Positions 1-9,091 of a DNA stretch of 64,000 nt are shown here, piece by piece. Within the stretch, counting starts at the first letter, position 1. Each line of letters opens with the position of its first letter. A program made the position numbers and the translations under genes. The notes under the pieces were generated by a model. That model was not told the DNA's origin. It was given only the letters and a program-made list of their open reading frames with translations, and did no database searches. The DNA is from an uncultured Oscillospiraceae bacterium (GTDB taxonomy: Bacteria > Bacillota > Clostridia > Oscillospirales > Ruminococcaceae): NCBI GenBank assembly GCA_934465295.1, contig CAKSKU010000002.1, positions 1 through 64,000 on the forward strand, written 5' to 3'.

Positions 1-104
1 GAAACGTTTTGCGAATAAAATTCCTGCATTATATTTTTTTGTGAGAAAGTGTCACCTATCATTGACAATTGAACACAATTATCAATTCAAAAAGCTGTTA
101 TCTG

Positions 105-133
105 TTGACTTTATAATAAAAGTGTTGTATAAT
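105..133 (+). promoter_or_regulatory. sigma-A promoter for manA operon
   Basis: A -35 box TTGACT (105-110) is followed after 17 bp by a perfect TATAAT (128-133). The ribosome binding site GGAGG lies at 154-158, which leaves a leader of only about 25-30 nt. I see no riboswitch-like structure between. Positions 1-104 hold no gene I can support. Confidence 0.8.
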
Positions 134-166
134 TATACTGATAAATTATTTTTGGAGGAATGTGTA

Positions 167-1126
167 ATGTATCCGCTGAAATTAAAGCCTGCTTTTAAGG
201 ATTACCTTTGGGGCGGCACAAAACTTCGTGATGTTTACGGCAAGGACTGTGATTTTGACAAGGTTGCCGAAAGCTGGGAGCTTTCCTGTCACAAGGACGG
301 CAACTCGGTCATTGACAACGGCGAAGCAAAGGGAATGACGCTTGCTGACTATATTGAAAAAGAGGGCAAGCAGATCCTCGGCAGGAACTGCGAACGCTTT
401 GAAAACTTCCCCGTTCTTATAAAGCTCATCGATGCAAAGGACAACCTCTCGGTTCAGGTCCACCCCGACAATGAATACGCTATGCGTGTTGAGGGCGAAT
501 ACGGCAAGACCGAAATGTGGTACATCGTTGACTGTGACGAGGGCGCAGAGCTTATTTACGGCTTCAAAAGAAACGTTACAAAGGAAGAATTTGCAGAACG
601 CATCAGGAACAACACTCTGCTCGAAATAACCAACTCCGTTCCCGTTAAAAAAGGCGATGTTTTCTTTATCCGCTCGGGAACTCTCCACGCTATCGGCAAG
701 GGTATCCTCATTGCTGAAATTCAGCAGAACTCCAACACTACATACCGTGTTTACGACTACGGAAGAGTCGGCGCAGACGGCAAGACAAGACCTCTTCACA
801 TTGAAAAGGCTCTTGATGTGACAAATCTTTGCCCTGCCGAGCCTTATCCGGCAACCGAAGCTGTCACCGAAAACGGCTGCACAAAGAAGCTTCTTTCCAA
901 GTGTGAATATTTCACCGTTTATAAGATAGATATTGAAAATTCCGCTGAATTCAATGCTGACGAAACATCGTTTGAATCTATCCTCGTTCTCGAGGGTGAT
1001 GTAACGCTCAAGTCGGCTGACGGCGATATCACACTCAAAAAGGGTGAAACGGCATTCCTCCCCGCAGGACTTGGCAAATACACCATCGAAGGCAAATCTC
1101 AGGCAATTCTTACAAGGATAGACTAA
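167..1126 (+). CDS. manA: mannose-6-phosphate isomerase (class I)
   Basis: The 319-aa protein interconverts mannose-6-phosphate and fructose-6-phosphate in the cytoplasm, feeding mannose into glycolysis. The zinc-site motifs of type I phosphomannose isomerases are present: VQVHP at 96-100 with His99, KTEMWY at 114-119 with Glu116, and SGTLHAIG at 170-177 with His174. The reading frame is open further upstream, to 41. The ATG at 167 is chosen because GGAGG lies 8 nt before it, a strong promoter sits just upstream, and the homology-like sequence begins there (MYPLKLKPAF). It is the first gene of a + strand unit with the sugar kinase 14 bp downstream. With the GH26 mannanase elsewhere in the window this suits mannan use, which is inference. 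Confidence 0.93.
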   Translation: MYPLKLKPAFKDYLWGGTKLRDVYGKDCDFDKVAESWELSCHKDGNSVIDNGEAKGMTLADYIEKEGKQILGRNCERFENFPVLIKLIDAKDNLSVQVHPDNEYAMRVEGEYGKTEMWYIVDCDEGAELIYGFKRNVTKEEFAERIRNNTLLEITNSVPVKKGDVFFIRSGTLHAIGKGILIAEIQQNSNTTYRVYDYGRVGADGKTRPLHIEKALDVTNLCPAEPYPATEAVTENGCTKKLLSKCEYFTVYKIDIENSAEFNADETSFESILVLEGDVTLKSADGDITLKKGETAFLPAGLGKYTIEGKSQAILTRID

Positions 1127-1140
1127 AGGAGAACTGAAAA

Positions 1141-2091
1141 ATGAAATACTTTATAGGCATCGACCTCGGCGGAACAAATATCAAAGCAGGCGTCGTAAAC
1201 GAAAATTACGAGATCATCGCAAAGGCTACGACCAAGACCAATTGCCCACGTCCTGCAAAGGAGATCGCAGACGATATGGCTAAGGTCAGCATCGAAGCTG
1301 CACAGAATGCAGGAATTTCCATTGATGATGTAGAATGGATAGGCATCGGCACTCCCGGCATCGCCGACAACATCAACGGAACTATCCCCTACTCCAACAA
1401 CCTCGGTTTCAGCAACGTTCCTATAAGAAAGTACATTCAGGAACATATCAACAAGCCTGTTTACGTTGCAAATGACGCAAACGCTGCCGCTTACGGCGAA
1501 TTCGTTGCAGGTGCGGCAAAGGGCGCTACCGATGCAGTCTGCATAACCCTCGGAACGGGTGTTGGCGCAGGCGTTATCATCGACGGCAAGATCTTCACAG
1601 GCAGAAACCTCGCAGGAACAGAGATCGGACACATGGTCATCTCCGTTGACGGCCCTCAGTGTACATGCGGACGAAAGGGCTGCTTTGAAGTTTACTCCTC
1701 CGCAACGGGTCTTATCAATATGACAAAGGCTGCTATCGCAGAAAACACATCGAGCATTCTCGCAGAATATGAAAAGCAGGACGGCAAGGTTTCCGCCCGT
1801 CACGCTTTCAACGCAATGCGTGCAGGCGATGCAGCAGGCAAGGCTGTCGTTGACAAGTACATAAAGTACCTCGCAGCAGGTATCACAAACGTTATCAACA
1901 TCTTCCAGCCTGACATTCTCTGCATCGGCGGCGGTGTCTGCAACGAGGGTGATCCTCTCCTCGTTCCGATGAAGGAACTCGTTAAAAAGGAAGTTTACAC
2001 AAGAATGCTCGACTGCAACACCGAGATAACCGTTGCAAAGCTCGGAAACGATGCAGGCATCATCGGTGCTGCTTTCCTCGGCAATTCATGA
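1141..2091 (+). CDS. glcK: ROK-family glucokinase
   Basis: A 316-aa sugar kinase of the ROK family, expected to phosphorylate glucose (possibly mannose) with ATP. Visible features are the N-terminal phosphate-binding loop (GIDLGGTN at 6-13), the substrate loop around NDANAAAYGE (111-120), LGTGVGAG (137-144), the catalytic-region EIGH (161-164) and the ROK zinc cluster CTCGRKGC (174-181). The ATG follows a good site (AAAGGAGAA). It is 14 bp after manA, so the two are almost certainly cotranscribed. Together they would bring free mannose or glucose into glycolysis. Exact sugar preference cannot be read from sequence; glucokinase is the most common assignment for this short cysteine-containing ROK type. 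Confidence 0.88.
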   Translation: MKYFIGIDLGGTNIKAGVVNENYEIIAKATTKTNCPRPAKEIADDMAKVSIEAAQNAGISIDDVEWIGIGTPGIADNINGTIPYSNNLGFSNVPIRKYIQEHINKPVYVANDANAAAYGEFVAGAAKGATDAVCITLGTGVGAGVIIDGKIFTGRNLAGTEIGHMVISVDGPQCTCGRKGCFEVYSSATGLINMTKAAIAENTSSILAEYEKQDGKVSARHAFNAMRAGDAAGKAVVDKYIKYLAAGITNVINIFQPDILCIGGGVCNEGDPLLVPMKELVKKEVYTRMLDCNTEITVAKLGNDAGIIGAAFLGNS

Positions 2092-2092
2092 T

Positions 2093-2641
2093 ATGAGCAA
2101 ATTTGATTTTTTCGCATCGGATATAAAGGACGCCGATTCCTTTATGAAAGATCAGCTCCGCTACAAGGACTTAAAGCGGAGCGAGCTTGCCGATATGCCC
2201 GAAAATGAGATAGTCGGTGCAGTTACGGCTTGGATCGAAGCAAGCTTTAAGGAGGACTGGTCGGATATGGGCGAAAAGCTCAACAGCCTGCCAACGCCCT
2301 GCCTTAACATCTACTGCGCAGAGATAACCTTAAAGCAGGTCATAAACAGCGGCTTCTCCGAAGCGGTTTTCAACCTCTCGAACGATTTTCTCGGCATCGC
2401 AGCGAACGGTTTCCGTGCTGTCGGCTATGAAAAGCTTGCGGAGATCGTCGATTCGGCGGTCAAAGTCGGTGCGGACAAGCGTCCCTCGGGACGAAGCTTT
2501 GTCGATTTTCTCGAATTCAGCGAGAATGTAAGCTTTTCCTCGCAGGATAAGGACTTTCGCCGATGCTTTGAACAGACGAAATTCGACCGACTGGCGAAAC
2601 AGTATATTTTGAATTACAGCAAATATTTCGGAAACGCATAA
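2093..2641 (+). CDS. DMP19/DUF4375-like protein
   Basis: A 182-aa soluble protein, function unknown. The central part ([15 protein letters not shown], then a helical stretch with [17 protein letters not shown]) resembles the DUF4375 domain found in the DNA-mimic protein DMP19 of Neisseria: a Y/I-NSGF-hydrophobic-N pattern followed by an ageing-G-x-x-x-LA-x-I-x-x-A helix. This is recognition from memory of the pattern, not a search. The protein is acidic, consistent with but not proof of DNA mimicry. ATG 2093 is preferred to an in-frame start at 2033 inside glcK; it begins just one base after the glcK stop, implying translational coupling. It sits between sugar genes and ilvD without obvious functional link. 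Confidence 0.6.
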   Translation: MSKFDFFASDIKDADSFMKDQLRYKDLKRSELADMPENEIVGAVTAWIEASFKEDWSDMGEKLNSLPTPCLNIYCAEITLKQVINSGFSEAVFNLSNDFLGIAANGFRAVGYEKLAEIVDSAVKVGADKRPSGRSFVDFLEFSENVSFSSQDKDFRRCFEQTKFDRLAKQYILNYSKYFGNA

Positions 2642-2670
2642 CGCTTCCGACCGAAAGGAAGTATATAAAA

Positions 2671-4350
2671 ATGGGTTGCAACAATGAATGCAATGACTGC
2701 AAAAATTTTTTCTGTGAAGGCACGGACAAAGCTCCTCAGCGTTCACTTTTCAATGCACTCGGATTCACAAAGGAAGAAATGGAGCGTCCGCTCGTTGGTA
2801 TCGTTTCTTCCTACAATGAAATAGTACCGGGTCATATGAACATCGACAAGATCGTCGAAGCCGTTAAAATGGGCGTTGCAATGGCAGGCGGCACACCTGT
2901 CGTTTTCCCTGCTATCGCAGTTTGCGACGGCATCGCAATGGGTCACGAGGGTATGAAGTACTCCCTTGTAACAAGAGGACTTATCGCAGATTCGACCGAA
3001 TGTATGGCTCTTGCTCATCACTTTGACGCTCTCGTTATGATACCGAACTGCGACAAGAACGTCCCCGGACTTCTTATGGCAGCAGCAAGAATAAACGTGC
3101 CTACTATCTTTGTTTCGGGAGGCCCGATGCTCGCAGGTCACGTTAAGGGCAGCAAGACATCACTTTCAAGTATGTTTGAAGCTGTCGGCGCATACACCGC
3201 AGGCAAGATCACCGAAGAAGAATTTGAAGAATATGAAAACAAAGCTTGCCCGACCTGCGGAAGCTGCTCGGGTATGTACACCGCAAACTCTATGAACTGC
3301 CTTACCGAAGCACTCGGTATGGGTCTTAAGGGCAACGGCACTATCCCTGCTGTTTACTCCGCAAGACTTCGCCTTGCAAAGCAGGCAGGTATGCAGGTAA
3401 TGGAGCTTTACAGAAAGAATATCCGTCCGCTCGACATTATGACCGAAAAGGCTTTCCACAACGCTGTAACTGTTGATATGGCTCTCGGCTGCTCGACAAA
3501 CAGTATGCTCCACCTCCCTGCAATAGCACACGAATGTGGAGTTAAGCTTGACCTTGATATTGCAAACGGCATCAGCGCAAAGACACCTAACCTTTGCCAC
3601 CTTGCACCTGCAGGTCACGCTTATATGGAAGACCTTAACGAAGCAGGCGGCGTTTACGCTGTTATGAACGAACTCAGCAAAAAGGGACTTCTTGCAACTG
3701 ACATTATGACCGTTACGGGCAAGACTGTCGGCGAGAACATTGCAGGCTGCGTAAACAAGGACACAAACATCATTCGTCCTATCGACGATCCATACAGCAC
3801 AACGGGCGGCATCGCTGTTCTTAAGGGCAACCTTGCACTTGACGGCTGCGTTGTAAAGAGAAGTGCAGTTGTTCCCGAAATGCTCACCCACACGGGTCCT
3901 GCAAAGGTTTATGACTGCGAAGAGGATGCACAGGCTGCTATCCTCGGCGGCAAGATCGTTGAGGGCGACGTTGTAGTTATCCGCTACGAAGGTCCAAAGG
4001 GCGGCCCCGGAATGAGAGAAATGCTCAATCCTACCTCCGCAATTCAGGGTATGGGACTTGGTTCTTCCGTTGCTCTTATCACAGACGGACGTTTCAGCGG
4101 CGCATCGAGAGGCGCATCGATCGGTCACGTTTCCCCCGAAGCTGCTGAGGGCGGCATAATCGGTATCGTTGAGAACGGCGATTCCATTACTATCGATATC
4201 CCGAACTGCACACTTACGCTCAATGTTCCGCAGGAAGAGATCGACAGACGTATGGCTTCATTCAAGCCAAAGACCAAGGAGCTTAAGGGCTACTTAAAGC
4301 GTTACGCAAAGAATGTTTCTTCCGCTGCGAAGGGTGCTATCCTTGACTAA
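2671..4350 (+). CDS. ilvD: dihydroxy-acid dehydratase
   Basis: The 559-aa enzyme removes water from 2,3-dihydroxy-3-methylbutanoate and its homologue, the third common step of valine, leucine and isoleucine synthesis. Iron-sulfur ligand regions are intact: CDKNVPG (127-133) and CPTCGSCSG (193-201); the C-terminal SDGRFSG-type signature is present as [11 protein letters not shown]. Length matches the family. The start has a ribosome site GAAAGGAAG upstream. Odd point: the N-terminus carries a cysteine-rich extension (Cys3, 7, 10 and 15) before the conserved [11 protein letters not shown], where most family members have a short charged lead. Other ilv genes are not nearby. It is followed after 12 bp by a small membrane-anchored protein. 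Confidence 0.95.
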   Translation: MGCNNECNDCKNFFCEGTDKAPQRSLFNALGFTKEEMERPLVGIVSSYNEIVPGHMNIDKIVEAVKMGVAMAGGTPVVFPAIAVCDGIAMGHEGMKYSLVTRGLIADSTECMALAHHFDALVMIPNCDKNVPGLLMAAARINVPTIFVSGGPMLAGHVKGSKTSLSSMFEAVGAYTAGKITEEEFEEYENKACPTCGSCSGMYTANSMNCLTEALGMGLKGNGTIPAVYSARLRLAKQAGMQVMELYRKNIRPLDIMTEKAFHNAVTVDMALGCSTNSMLHLPAIAHECGVKLDLDIANGISAKTPNLCHLAPAGHAYMEDLNEAGGVYAVMNELSKKGLLATDIMTVTGKTVGENIAGCVNKDTNIIRPIDDPYSTTGGIAVLKGNLALDGCVVKRSAVVPEMLTHTGPAKVYDCEEDAQAAILGGKIVEGDVVVIRYEGPKGGPGMREMLNPTSAIQGMGLGSSVALITDGRFSGASRGASIGHVSPEAAEGGIIGIVENGDSITIDIPNCTLTLNVPQEEIDRRMASFKPKTKELKGYLKRYAKNVSSAAKGAILD

Positions 4351-4362
4351 GGGTAACTGCCG

Positions 4363-4767
4363 ATGAGCAAACATTCAACAGCCAAAATTATCAGCATTAT
4401 CTTCTGTGCGCTGACAGTCGCAGCACTTGTGGTTCTCATAGTTATCAAGTCTGCGACAAGCGGACAGATGAAAACCATTGATAAAGCGTATTCATCGTTC
4501 ACCCACGGCATTTATAAGGAGTACCGGCAATGCTTCGGCGAAAAATCGATCTCTGAAAAGGAGTTTGATTCTCTCCGTGAGCAGTATATCGCCGAGTGGG
4601 GTGAGGATTTCACCGTTTCCGCAGATTTTGTTTCAAGGGAAAAGACGGAAATCGGCTATAATGTCAATGTAAAGGTCACTGTCTACAACGACAAAGACCA
4701 CGAGACCTCGCAAAAGACACTGTTTATGACGAAAGACAAAGGAAAGTGGCTTATAATCAATGCGTGA
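4363..4767 (+). CDS. small membrane-anchored hypothetical protein
   Basis: A 134-aa protein I do not recognise. It begins with a short basic stretch and one transmembrane helix (about residues 9-28, IISIIFCALTVAALVVLIVI), followed by a roughly 100-residue extracellular part ending in a KDKGKWLIINA-type strand. That layout resembles DUF4878-like or NTF2-like lumenal domains, where a small alpha-beta domain is anchored outside the membrane, but I would not assign the family. The start has only a weak ribosome site (GGGTAAC). It lies 12 bp after ilvD and is the last gene of the + strand unit, facing uvrA convergently. Confidence 0.7.
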   Translation: MSKHSTAKIISIIFCALTVAALVVLIVIKSATSGQMKTIDKAYSSFTHGIYKEYRQCFGEKSISEKEFDSLREQYIAEWGEDFTVSADFVSREKTEIGYNVNVKVTVYNDKDHETSQKTLFMTKDKGKWLIINA

Positions 4768-4808
4768 TCTTCTAAATTCGGAATTCGGAATGCGGAATTC
4801 GGAATTAT
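4768..4808. repeat. GAATTCGGAAT-type microrepeat
   Basis: A short run made of GAATTCGGAAT and TGCGGAATTC units right after the preceding stop codon. Related runs occur at 20110-20138, 23262-23297 and 25551-25580, each in a gap between genes. They look like scattered slippage-prone intergenic repeats. Confidence 0.6.
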
Positions 4809-5133
4809 TTGCAAAGCTCAACTTTGTTCGGCGTTGCGAAGCCAACCAGCTGGTCAAGCTGAGCACAGCTTGCGAGGGGTCAAGGGGGCGAGGAGCCACC
4901 CTTGTTGCTCTCCGCAGAGAGCGAAACTCCTTAAACTTTAGCTAAAGGCATTGCCGCAATAGAAAAATTACTAACAGCTATAAAGGCGCAATTCACACGA
5001 AATAGGTAAAACGAAATATGATAAGTTCAGTTTCGTAAAACCCCAAAATGTGAATTGCGCCATTCTATTTTCCTAAAGCAAACTATCCTCGGAGTGAAAT
5101 GCGCAGAGCAAAAGCGATAAGCATTTCACTCCG
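4809..5133 (-). repeat. composite hairpin repeat, copy A
   Basis: Read on the minus strand, this element has three parts. First is a hairpin with a 13-bp perfect stem (5121-5133 with 5090-5102). Second is a long hairpin whose outer arms are GGCGCAATTCACA (4985-4997) and TGTGAATTGCGCC (5049-5061), with inner ACGAAA and TTTCGT arms. Third is a GC-rich module with a CTCTCTGCGGAGAG hairpin ending next to the 4363-4767 gene. Three more copies (B, C, D) lie in this window. No protein is encoded. The element could be a terminator, a structured RNA or a non-autonomous mobile element. Confidence 0.75.
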
Positions 5134-5293
5134 ACATCATTTGAACAGCGATGAAATATGGATATAAAACCACCAAAAGCCGTAGGGTCGGATTCAATAT
5201 CCGACCGTTTGCACGCACAACGGGATAAAATATAAACTACGGCCTCAAAACGAACTATCTGTCAGATATCCCACCGCCGTTCATATTGCGTTG
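5134..5293. other. spacer between inverted repeat copies A and B
   Basis: Gene-free sequence between the two oppositely oriented repeat copies. It contains one further small hairpin, GGTCGGAT (5186-5193) with ATCCGACC (5199-5206). I see no coding signal here. Confidence 0.5.
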
Positions 5294-5587
5294 AAGCTTC
5301 AAATCCACTTACTTGCGTTCGTGGATTTTCGATTCAAGGATAGATTTTTGAGGAAAACAGAAAGGCGCAATTCACATTATTGATTTTACAGACTTTATTT
5401 TTCACAGTTCGTTTTACCATTATTCGTGTGAATTGCGCCTTTTTTACTGTTAAATATTTTTCTATTACGGCAATACATTTGCTGTTAGTTTAGAGAGTTT
5501 CGCTTCTGCGGAAGCGACAAGGTGGCGCTGCCCCCTTGACCCCCGCCACCCTTTGAAAAGCGTGGACGTAAACTTTAGTTTTGGGCA
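5294..5587 (+). repeat. composite hairpin repeat, copy B
   Basis: Same order as copy A but on the plus strand. The first hairpin pairs 5294-5309 (GAAGCTTCAAATCCAC) with 5322-5336. It is followed by AGGATAG, then GGCGCAATTCACA (5364-5376) with its partner TGTGAATTGCGCC (5427-5439) and a T run. Next is a GC-rich module with CGCTTCTGCGGAAGCG (5501-5516) and GGTGGCG/CCGCCACC (5521-5550). It ends in GTAAACTTTAGTT directly at the uvrA stop. Copies A and B together form a large inverted repeat over about 780 bp. Confidence 0.75.
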
Positions 5588-8413
5588 TTACTTCAAATAC
5601 TTCTTAAGATATTTACCCGTATAAGACTTTGCACACTTTGCGATCTCCTCGGGAGTGCCGCATTTTACGAGCGTTCCGCCGCCTACGCCGCCCTCGGGAC
5701 CGAGGTCGATGATATAGTCGGCTGTTTTTATCACATCGAGGTTATGCTCTATGACCAGTACGGTATTTCCGCCCTCGGTAAGTCTTTGCAGGACTTCGAT
5801 AAGCTTGTGGACATCGGCGGTGTGAAGTCCCGTTGTCGGTTCATCGAGGATATAGAACGTTCTGCCCGTTGCACGCTTGGAAAGCTCAGTCGCAAGCTTT
5901 ACTCTCTGCGCTTCGCCGCCCGAGAGCGTTGTTGAGGACTGACCTATTTTGATATAGCCAAGTCCGACTTCCTGCAGAGTTTTGAGCTTCCGTGCGATCT
6001 TCGGGATATTTGCGAAGAACTCAACGCCCTCATCGACCGTCATTTCGAGAACGTCATATATATTTTTGCCCTTGTAGTAAACGTCAAGTGTTTCACGGTT
6101 GTATCGCTTGCCCTTGCAGACCTCGCACGGCACGAAAACATCGGGCAGGAAGTGCATTTCTATCTTTATGATGCCGTCGCCCTCGCAGGCTTCGCATCTG
6201 CCGCCCTTGGTGTTGAACGAGAATCTTCCCGGACCGTAGCCTTTCATTTTTGCATCGTTCGTTCCTGCGAAAAGCTCACGGATATCGTTGAAAACGCCTG
6301 TATATGTTGCAGGGTTGGAACGGGGTGTTCTGCCTATCGGCGACTGGTCGATAGCGATGACCTTATCGAGGTTTTCCAGTCCCTCCATTCGGTCGAATTT
6401 GCCCGCTCTGATCTTTGCACGGTTCAATTTTGCGGCGAGGTGCTTATAGATTATCCCGTTGACAAGCGAGGATTTTCCACTTCCCGAAACGCCCGTTACG
6501 CAGGTGAAAATTCCGAGCGGAACTTCAACATCGATATGCTTAAGGTTATTTTCAGCCGCACCGAAAATGCGCAGAAACTCTCCGCTGCCCTTTTTACGCT
6601 CGGTCGGGACGGGAATGAACCGCTTTCCGCTGAGGTACTGACCCGTTATGGAACGTTCGCACTTTTCGATGTCCTCAACTGTTCCGGCTGCGACTATCTC
6701 TCCACCGTGAACGCCTGCATAAGGGCCTACATCGACAATATAATCCGCACTTCGCATCGTGTCCTCGTCGTGTTCGACTACAATAACGGTATTTCCCGAG
6801 TCACGCAGTCTTTTCAGCGTTGCTATGAGCTTGTCATTATCACGCTGATGAAGTCCTATTGACGGCTCATCGAGAATATAAAGCACTCCGACAAGTGACG
6901 AGCCTATCTGCGTTGCAAGACGGATTCGCTGGCTTTCGCCGCCCGAAAGCGTTGCCGCCGAGCGTGAAAGCGTGAGGTATTCAAGTCCGACGCTTTTCAG
7001 AAAGCCAAGTCGGCTGTTTATTTCCTTTATGATGCGCTCGCCGATAAGACGCTGTGTTTCGGTGAGTTCAAGGTTTGAGAAAAAGTCAAATGCGGCGTTT
7101 ACGGACATATCGGTAAGCTCGGAGATGTTCTTTCCGCCTACGGTTACTGCAAGGCTCTCAGGTTTAAGCCTGTTGCCGTGACAGTCGGGGCAAAGCACCT
7201 CGCTCATACAGTCCTCTATCTCGGAGCGGCTGTACTCGGAGCTGGTTTCATTATAGCGACGCTGGAGGTTGTTCAGTATGCCCTCGAACGGCTGATAGTA
7301 TGTTCCGCCGCCGTAGACGTTTGAACGGACGATCTTCAGCTTTTTTTCGCCCGTGCCGTAGAGAAAGGCGTTGACAGCCTCTTTCGGCAGATCTTTCACG
7401 GGCGTATCGAGCGAAACGCCGTATTCATCGGCAATTGCGGAGTAGTACATCATTGCGATAGAATCATCGCTGAGGGTGTTCCAGCCCATTGCCTTTATTG
7501 CGCCCTGCTTTATCGAAAGCTCCTTGTTCGGGATAACGAGGTCGGGGTCTATCCTGCGGAAAACGCCAAGACCCGTACACTTCGGGCAAGCGCCGAACGG
7601 GTTGTTGAACGAGAACATTCTCGGTGTAAGCTCCTCAATGGAAATATTATGCTCGGGGCAGGCGTAATTCTGCGAAAAAAGCATTTCCTTTCCGCCGATA
7701 ACGTCTGCGATGACGATTCCGCCCGAAATTGCCGAGGCGGTCTCAACGCTGTCGGTAAGGCGTGAGGTTATCCCCTCTTTTATGACAAGTCGGTCAACGA
7801 CTATCTCAATGTTGTGCTTCTTGTTTTTTTCGAGCTTTATCTCCTCGCTTAGATCGTAGATGATGCCGTCACAGCGCACACGGACATAGCCCGACTTTTT
7901 CGCACGTTCAAGCTCCTTTGTATGCTCGCCCTTTCGCCCTCTTATGACGGGGGCAAGTATCTGGAGCTTCGTTCCCTCGGGGAGTGCTGTTATCGTGTCG
8001 GCGATCTGGTCAACGGTCTGCTGTTTTATCTCCCTGCCGCAGACGGGGCAATGCGGAACACCTATCCGTGCATACAGAAGTCGGAGATAATCGTAAATTT
8101 CGGTGACAGTTCCGACCGTTGAACGTGGGTTGTTCGAGGTGCTTTTCTGGTCTATCGAAATTGCGGGCGAAAGTCCCTCAATGCTGTCAACATCGGGCTT
8201 TTCCATCTGTCCGAGGAACATTCGGGCATAGGACGAAAGGCTCTCCATATAGCGGCGCTGTCCGTCCGCATATATCGTATCGAACGCAAGCGAGGATTTG
8301 CCGCTGCCCGAAAGTCCCGTCATAACGATAAGCTTGTCACGCGGAATTTCAAGGTCAACGTTTTTAAGGTTATGCTCCCTTGCGCCTTTGATGATTATTT
8401 TGTCGGTTGGCAT
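5588..8413 (-). CDS. uvrA: excinuclease ABC subunit A
   Basis: The 941-aa ATPase recognises bulky DNA lesions as the UvrA2 damage sensor and loads UvrB in nucleotide excision repair. Two ABC modules are visible: Walker [13 protein letters not shown] near the N-terminus and [12 protein letters not shown] in the second half, with signatures [12 protein letters not shown] and [12 protein letters not shown]. Zinc-finger cysteines occur at [16 protein letters not shown] and the paired [16 protein letters not shown]. Length is typical. The ATG is preceded by GAGG at suitable spacing. It is the last gene of the radC-uvrB-GyrI-like-uvrA unit, 47 bp after the GyrI-like gene, and ends against repeat copy B. 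Confidence 0.97.
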   Translation of the reverse strand: MPTDKIIIKGAREHNLKNVDLEIPRDKLIVMTGLSGSGKSSLAFDTIYADGQRRYMESLSSYARMFLGQMEKPDVDSIEGLSPAISIDQKSTSNNPRSTVGTVTEIYDYLRLLYARIGVPHCPVCGREIKQQTVDQIADTITALPEGTKLQILAPVIRGRKGEHTKELERAKKSGYVRVRCDGIIYDLSEEIKLEKNKKHNIEIVVDRLVIKEGITSRLTDSVETASAISGGIVIADVIGGKEMLFSQNYACPEHNISIEELTPRMFSFNNPFGACPKCTGLGVFRRIDPDLVIPNKELSIKQGAIKAMGWNTLSDDSIAMMYYSAIADEYGVSLDTPVKDLPKEAVNAFLYGTGEKKLKIVRSNVYGGGTYYQPFEGILNNLQRRYNETSSEYSRSEIEDCMSEVLCPDCHGNRLKPESLAVTVGGKNISELTDMSVNAAFDFFSNLELTETQRLIGERIIKEINSRLGFLKSVGLEYLTLSRSAATLSGGESQRIRLATQIGSSLVGVLYILDEPSIGLHQRDNDKLIATLKRLRDSGNTVIVVEHDEDTMRSADYIVDVGPYAGVHGGEIVAAGTVEDIEKCERSITGQYLSGKRFIPVPTERKKGSGEFLRIFGAAENNLKHIDVEVPLGIFTCVTGVSGSGKSSLVNGIIYKHLAAKLNRAKIRAGKFDRMEGLENLDKVIAIDQSPIGRTPRSNPATYTGVFNDIRELFAGTNDAKMKGYGPGRFSFNTKGGRCEACEGDGIIKIEMHFLPDVFVPCEVCKGKRYNRETLDVYYKGKNIYDVLEMTVDEGVEFFANIPKIARKLKTLQEVGLGYIKIGQSSTTLSGGEAQRVKLATELSKRATGRTFYILDEPTTGLHTADVHKLIEVLQRLTEGGNTVLVIEHNLDVIKTADYIIDLGPEGGVGGGTLVKCGTPEEIAKCAKSYTGKYLKKYLK

Positions 8414-8460
8414 TTTCTTTTTCCTCTTTCATATTCGGGTAAAGCTTACCCGTTCTTCCT

Positions 8461-9087
8461 TTATTTTATCGGGTGTCGGATAACCGTTTTCCGCTTTTCG
8501 GGGACGGTCTTGTTCGGGTCGGAAATATATATTTCGTGATGAAGACGAGCCTCGGTCAGGTCGTTTTCATAGCCGTTTTCCTTTATAAAGTCGTCCATAA
8601 GTGCGACCGAACGAGGTTCATCGTCATAAGCTCCGATGTGCATTATCTGAACGCAAAGCCCCTCGTCAACGGTGAGAAATTCAGCCGCCGAGCAGTCGGT
8701 TTTTTTCTTCCTTGAAGCTTCTTCGACCGCCCATTTGAAATCTTCCTCCGTCACAAAATCGGGCAGGCGGATAACGGATATCCAACTGAACTTTCCTTTG
8801 TCGGAATAGTCGATATCGCTGTTGTTGCCCTGCCGCCAAAAGCCTTCGAGCGGCGGAACGACATACTCGAAAAATCCGTCTATTTTGTGCGAGCCTTTAT
8901 AGCTCATTTTTATTGTATATGCAACGGAGTAAAGCACCCCGACTGCTTTTTTGTATGCCCCGTCCGCTTCGTTCGGGTCGCCCTCGCCTCGGACAGCGAT
9001 ATAGTTCATTTTGGGAACGGTGACAATTTCGGGGCGGCTTTTCGGCATATAAAATTCTTTGTATTCTTTCTTGAAATCAAAAGCCAT
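8461..9087 (-). CDS. GyrI-like small-molecule-binding domain protein
   Basis: A 208-aa cytoplasmic protein of the GyrI-like (SHS2-type) domain family. Supporting pattern: an early hydrophobic strand with [20 protein letters not shown], a central [13 protein letters not shown] segment and a late [15 protein letters not shown] strand, all typical of stand-alone GyrI-like proteins that bind small ligands or hydrolyse cyclopropyl esters. The reading frame opens further upstream (9114), inside uvrB. ATG 9087 is preferred because GGAAAG precedes it by 10 nt and it lies 4 bp after the uvrB stop. Its placement between uvrB and uvrA implies coexpression with repair genes; a direct repair role is only inference. 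Confidence 0.75.
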   Translation of the reverse strand: MAFDFKKEYKEFYMPKSRPEIVTVPKMNYIAVRGEGDPNEADGAYKKAVGVLYSVAYTIKMSYKGSHKIDGFFEYVVPPLEGFWRQGNNSDIDYSDKGKFSWISVIRLPDFVTEEDFKWAVEEASRKKKTDCSAAEFLTVDEGLCVQIMHIGAYDDEPRSVALMDDFIKENGYENDLTEARLHHEIYISDPNKTVPEKRKTVIRHPIK

Positions 9088-9091
9088 TATG

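Noticed and set aside
3166..4128. Long minus-strand open frame opposite ilvD (320 codons)
   Set aside because: It is antisense to a certain gene, Cys/Ser/Val-rich with no family pattern, and has no ribosome site. The same reasoning applies to long shadow frames opposite manA, uvrA, uvrB, cbiB and galT.
4760..4945. 61-codon frame after the small membrane protein
   Set aside because: It consists of the microrepeat and the GC-rich part of repeat copy A, with no ribosome site.
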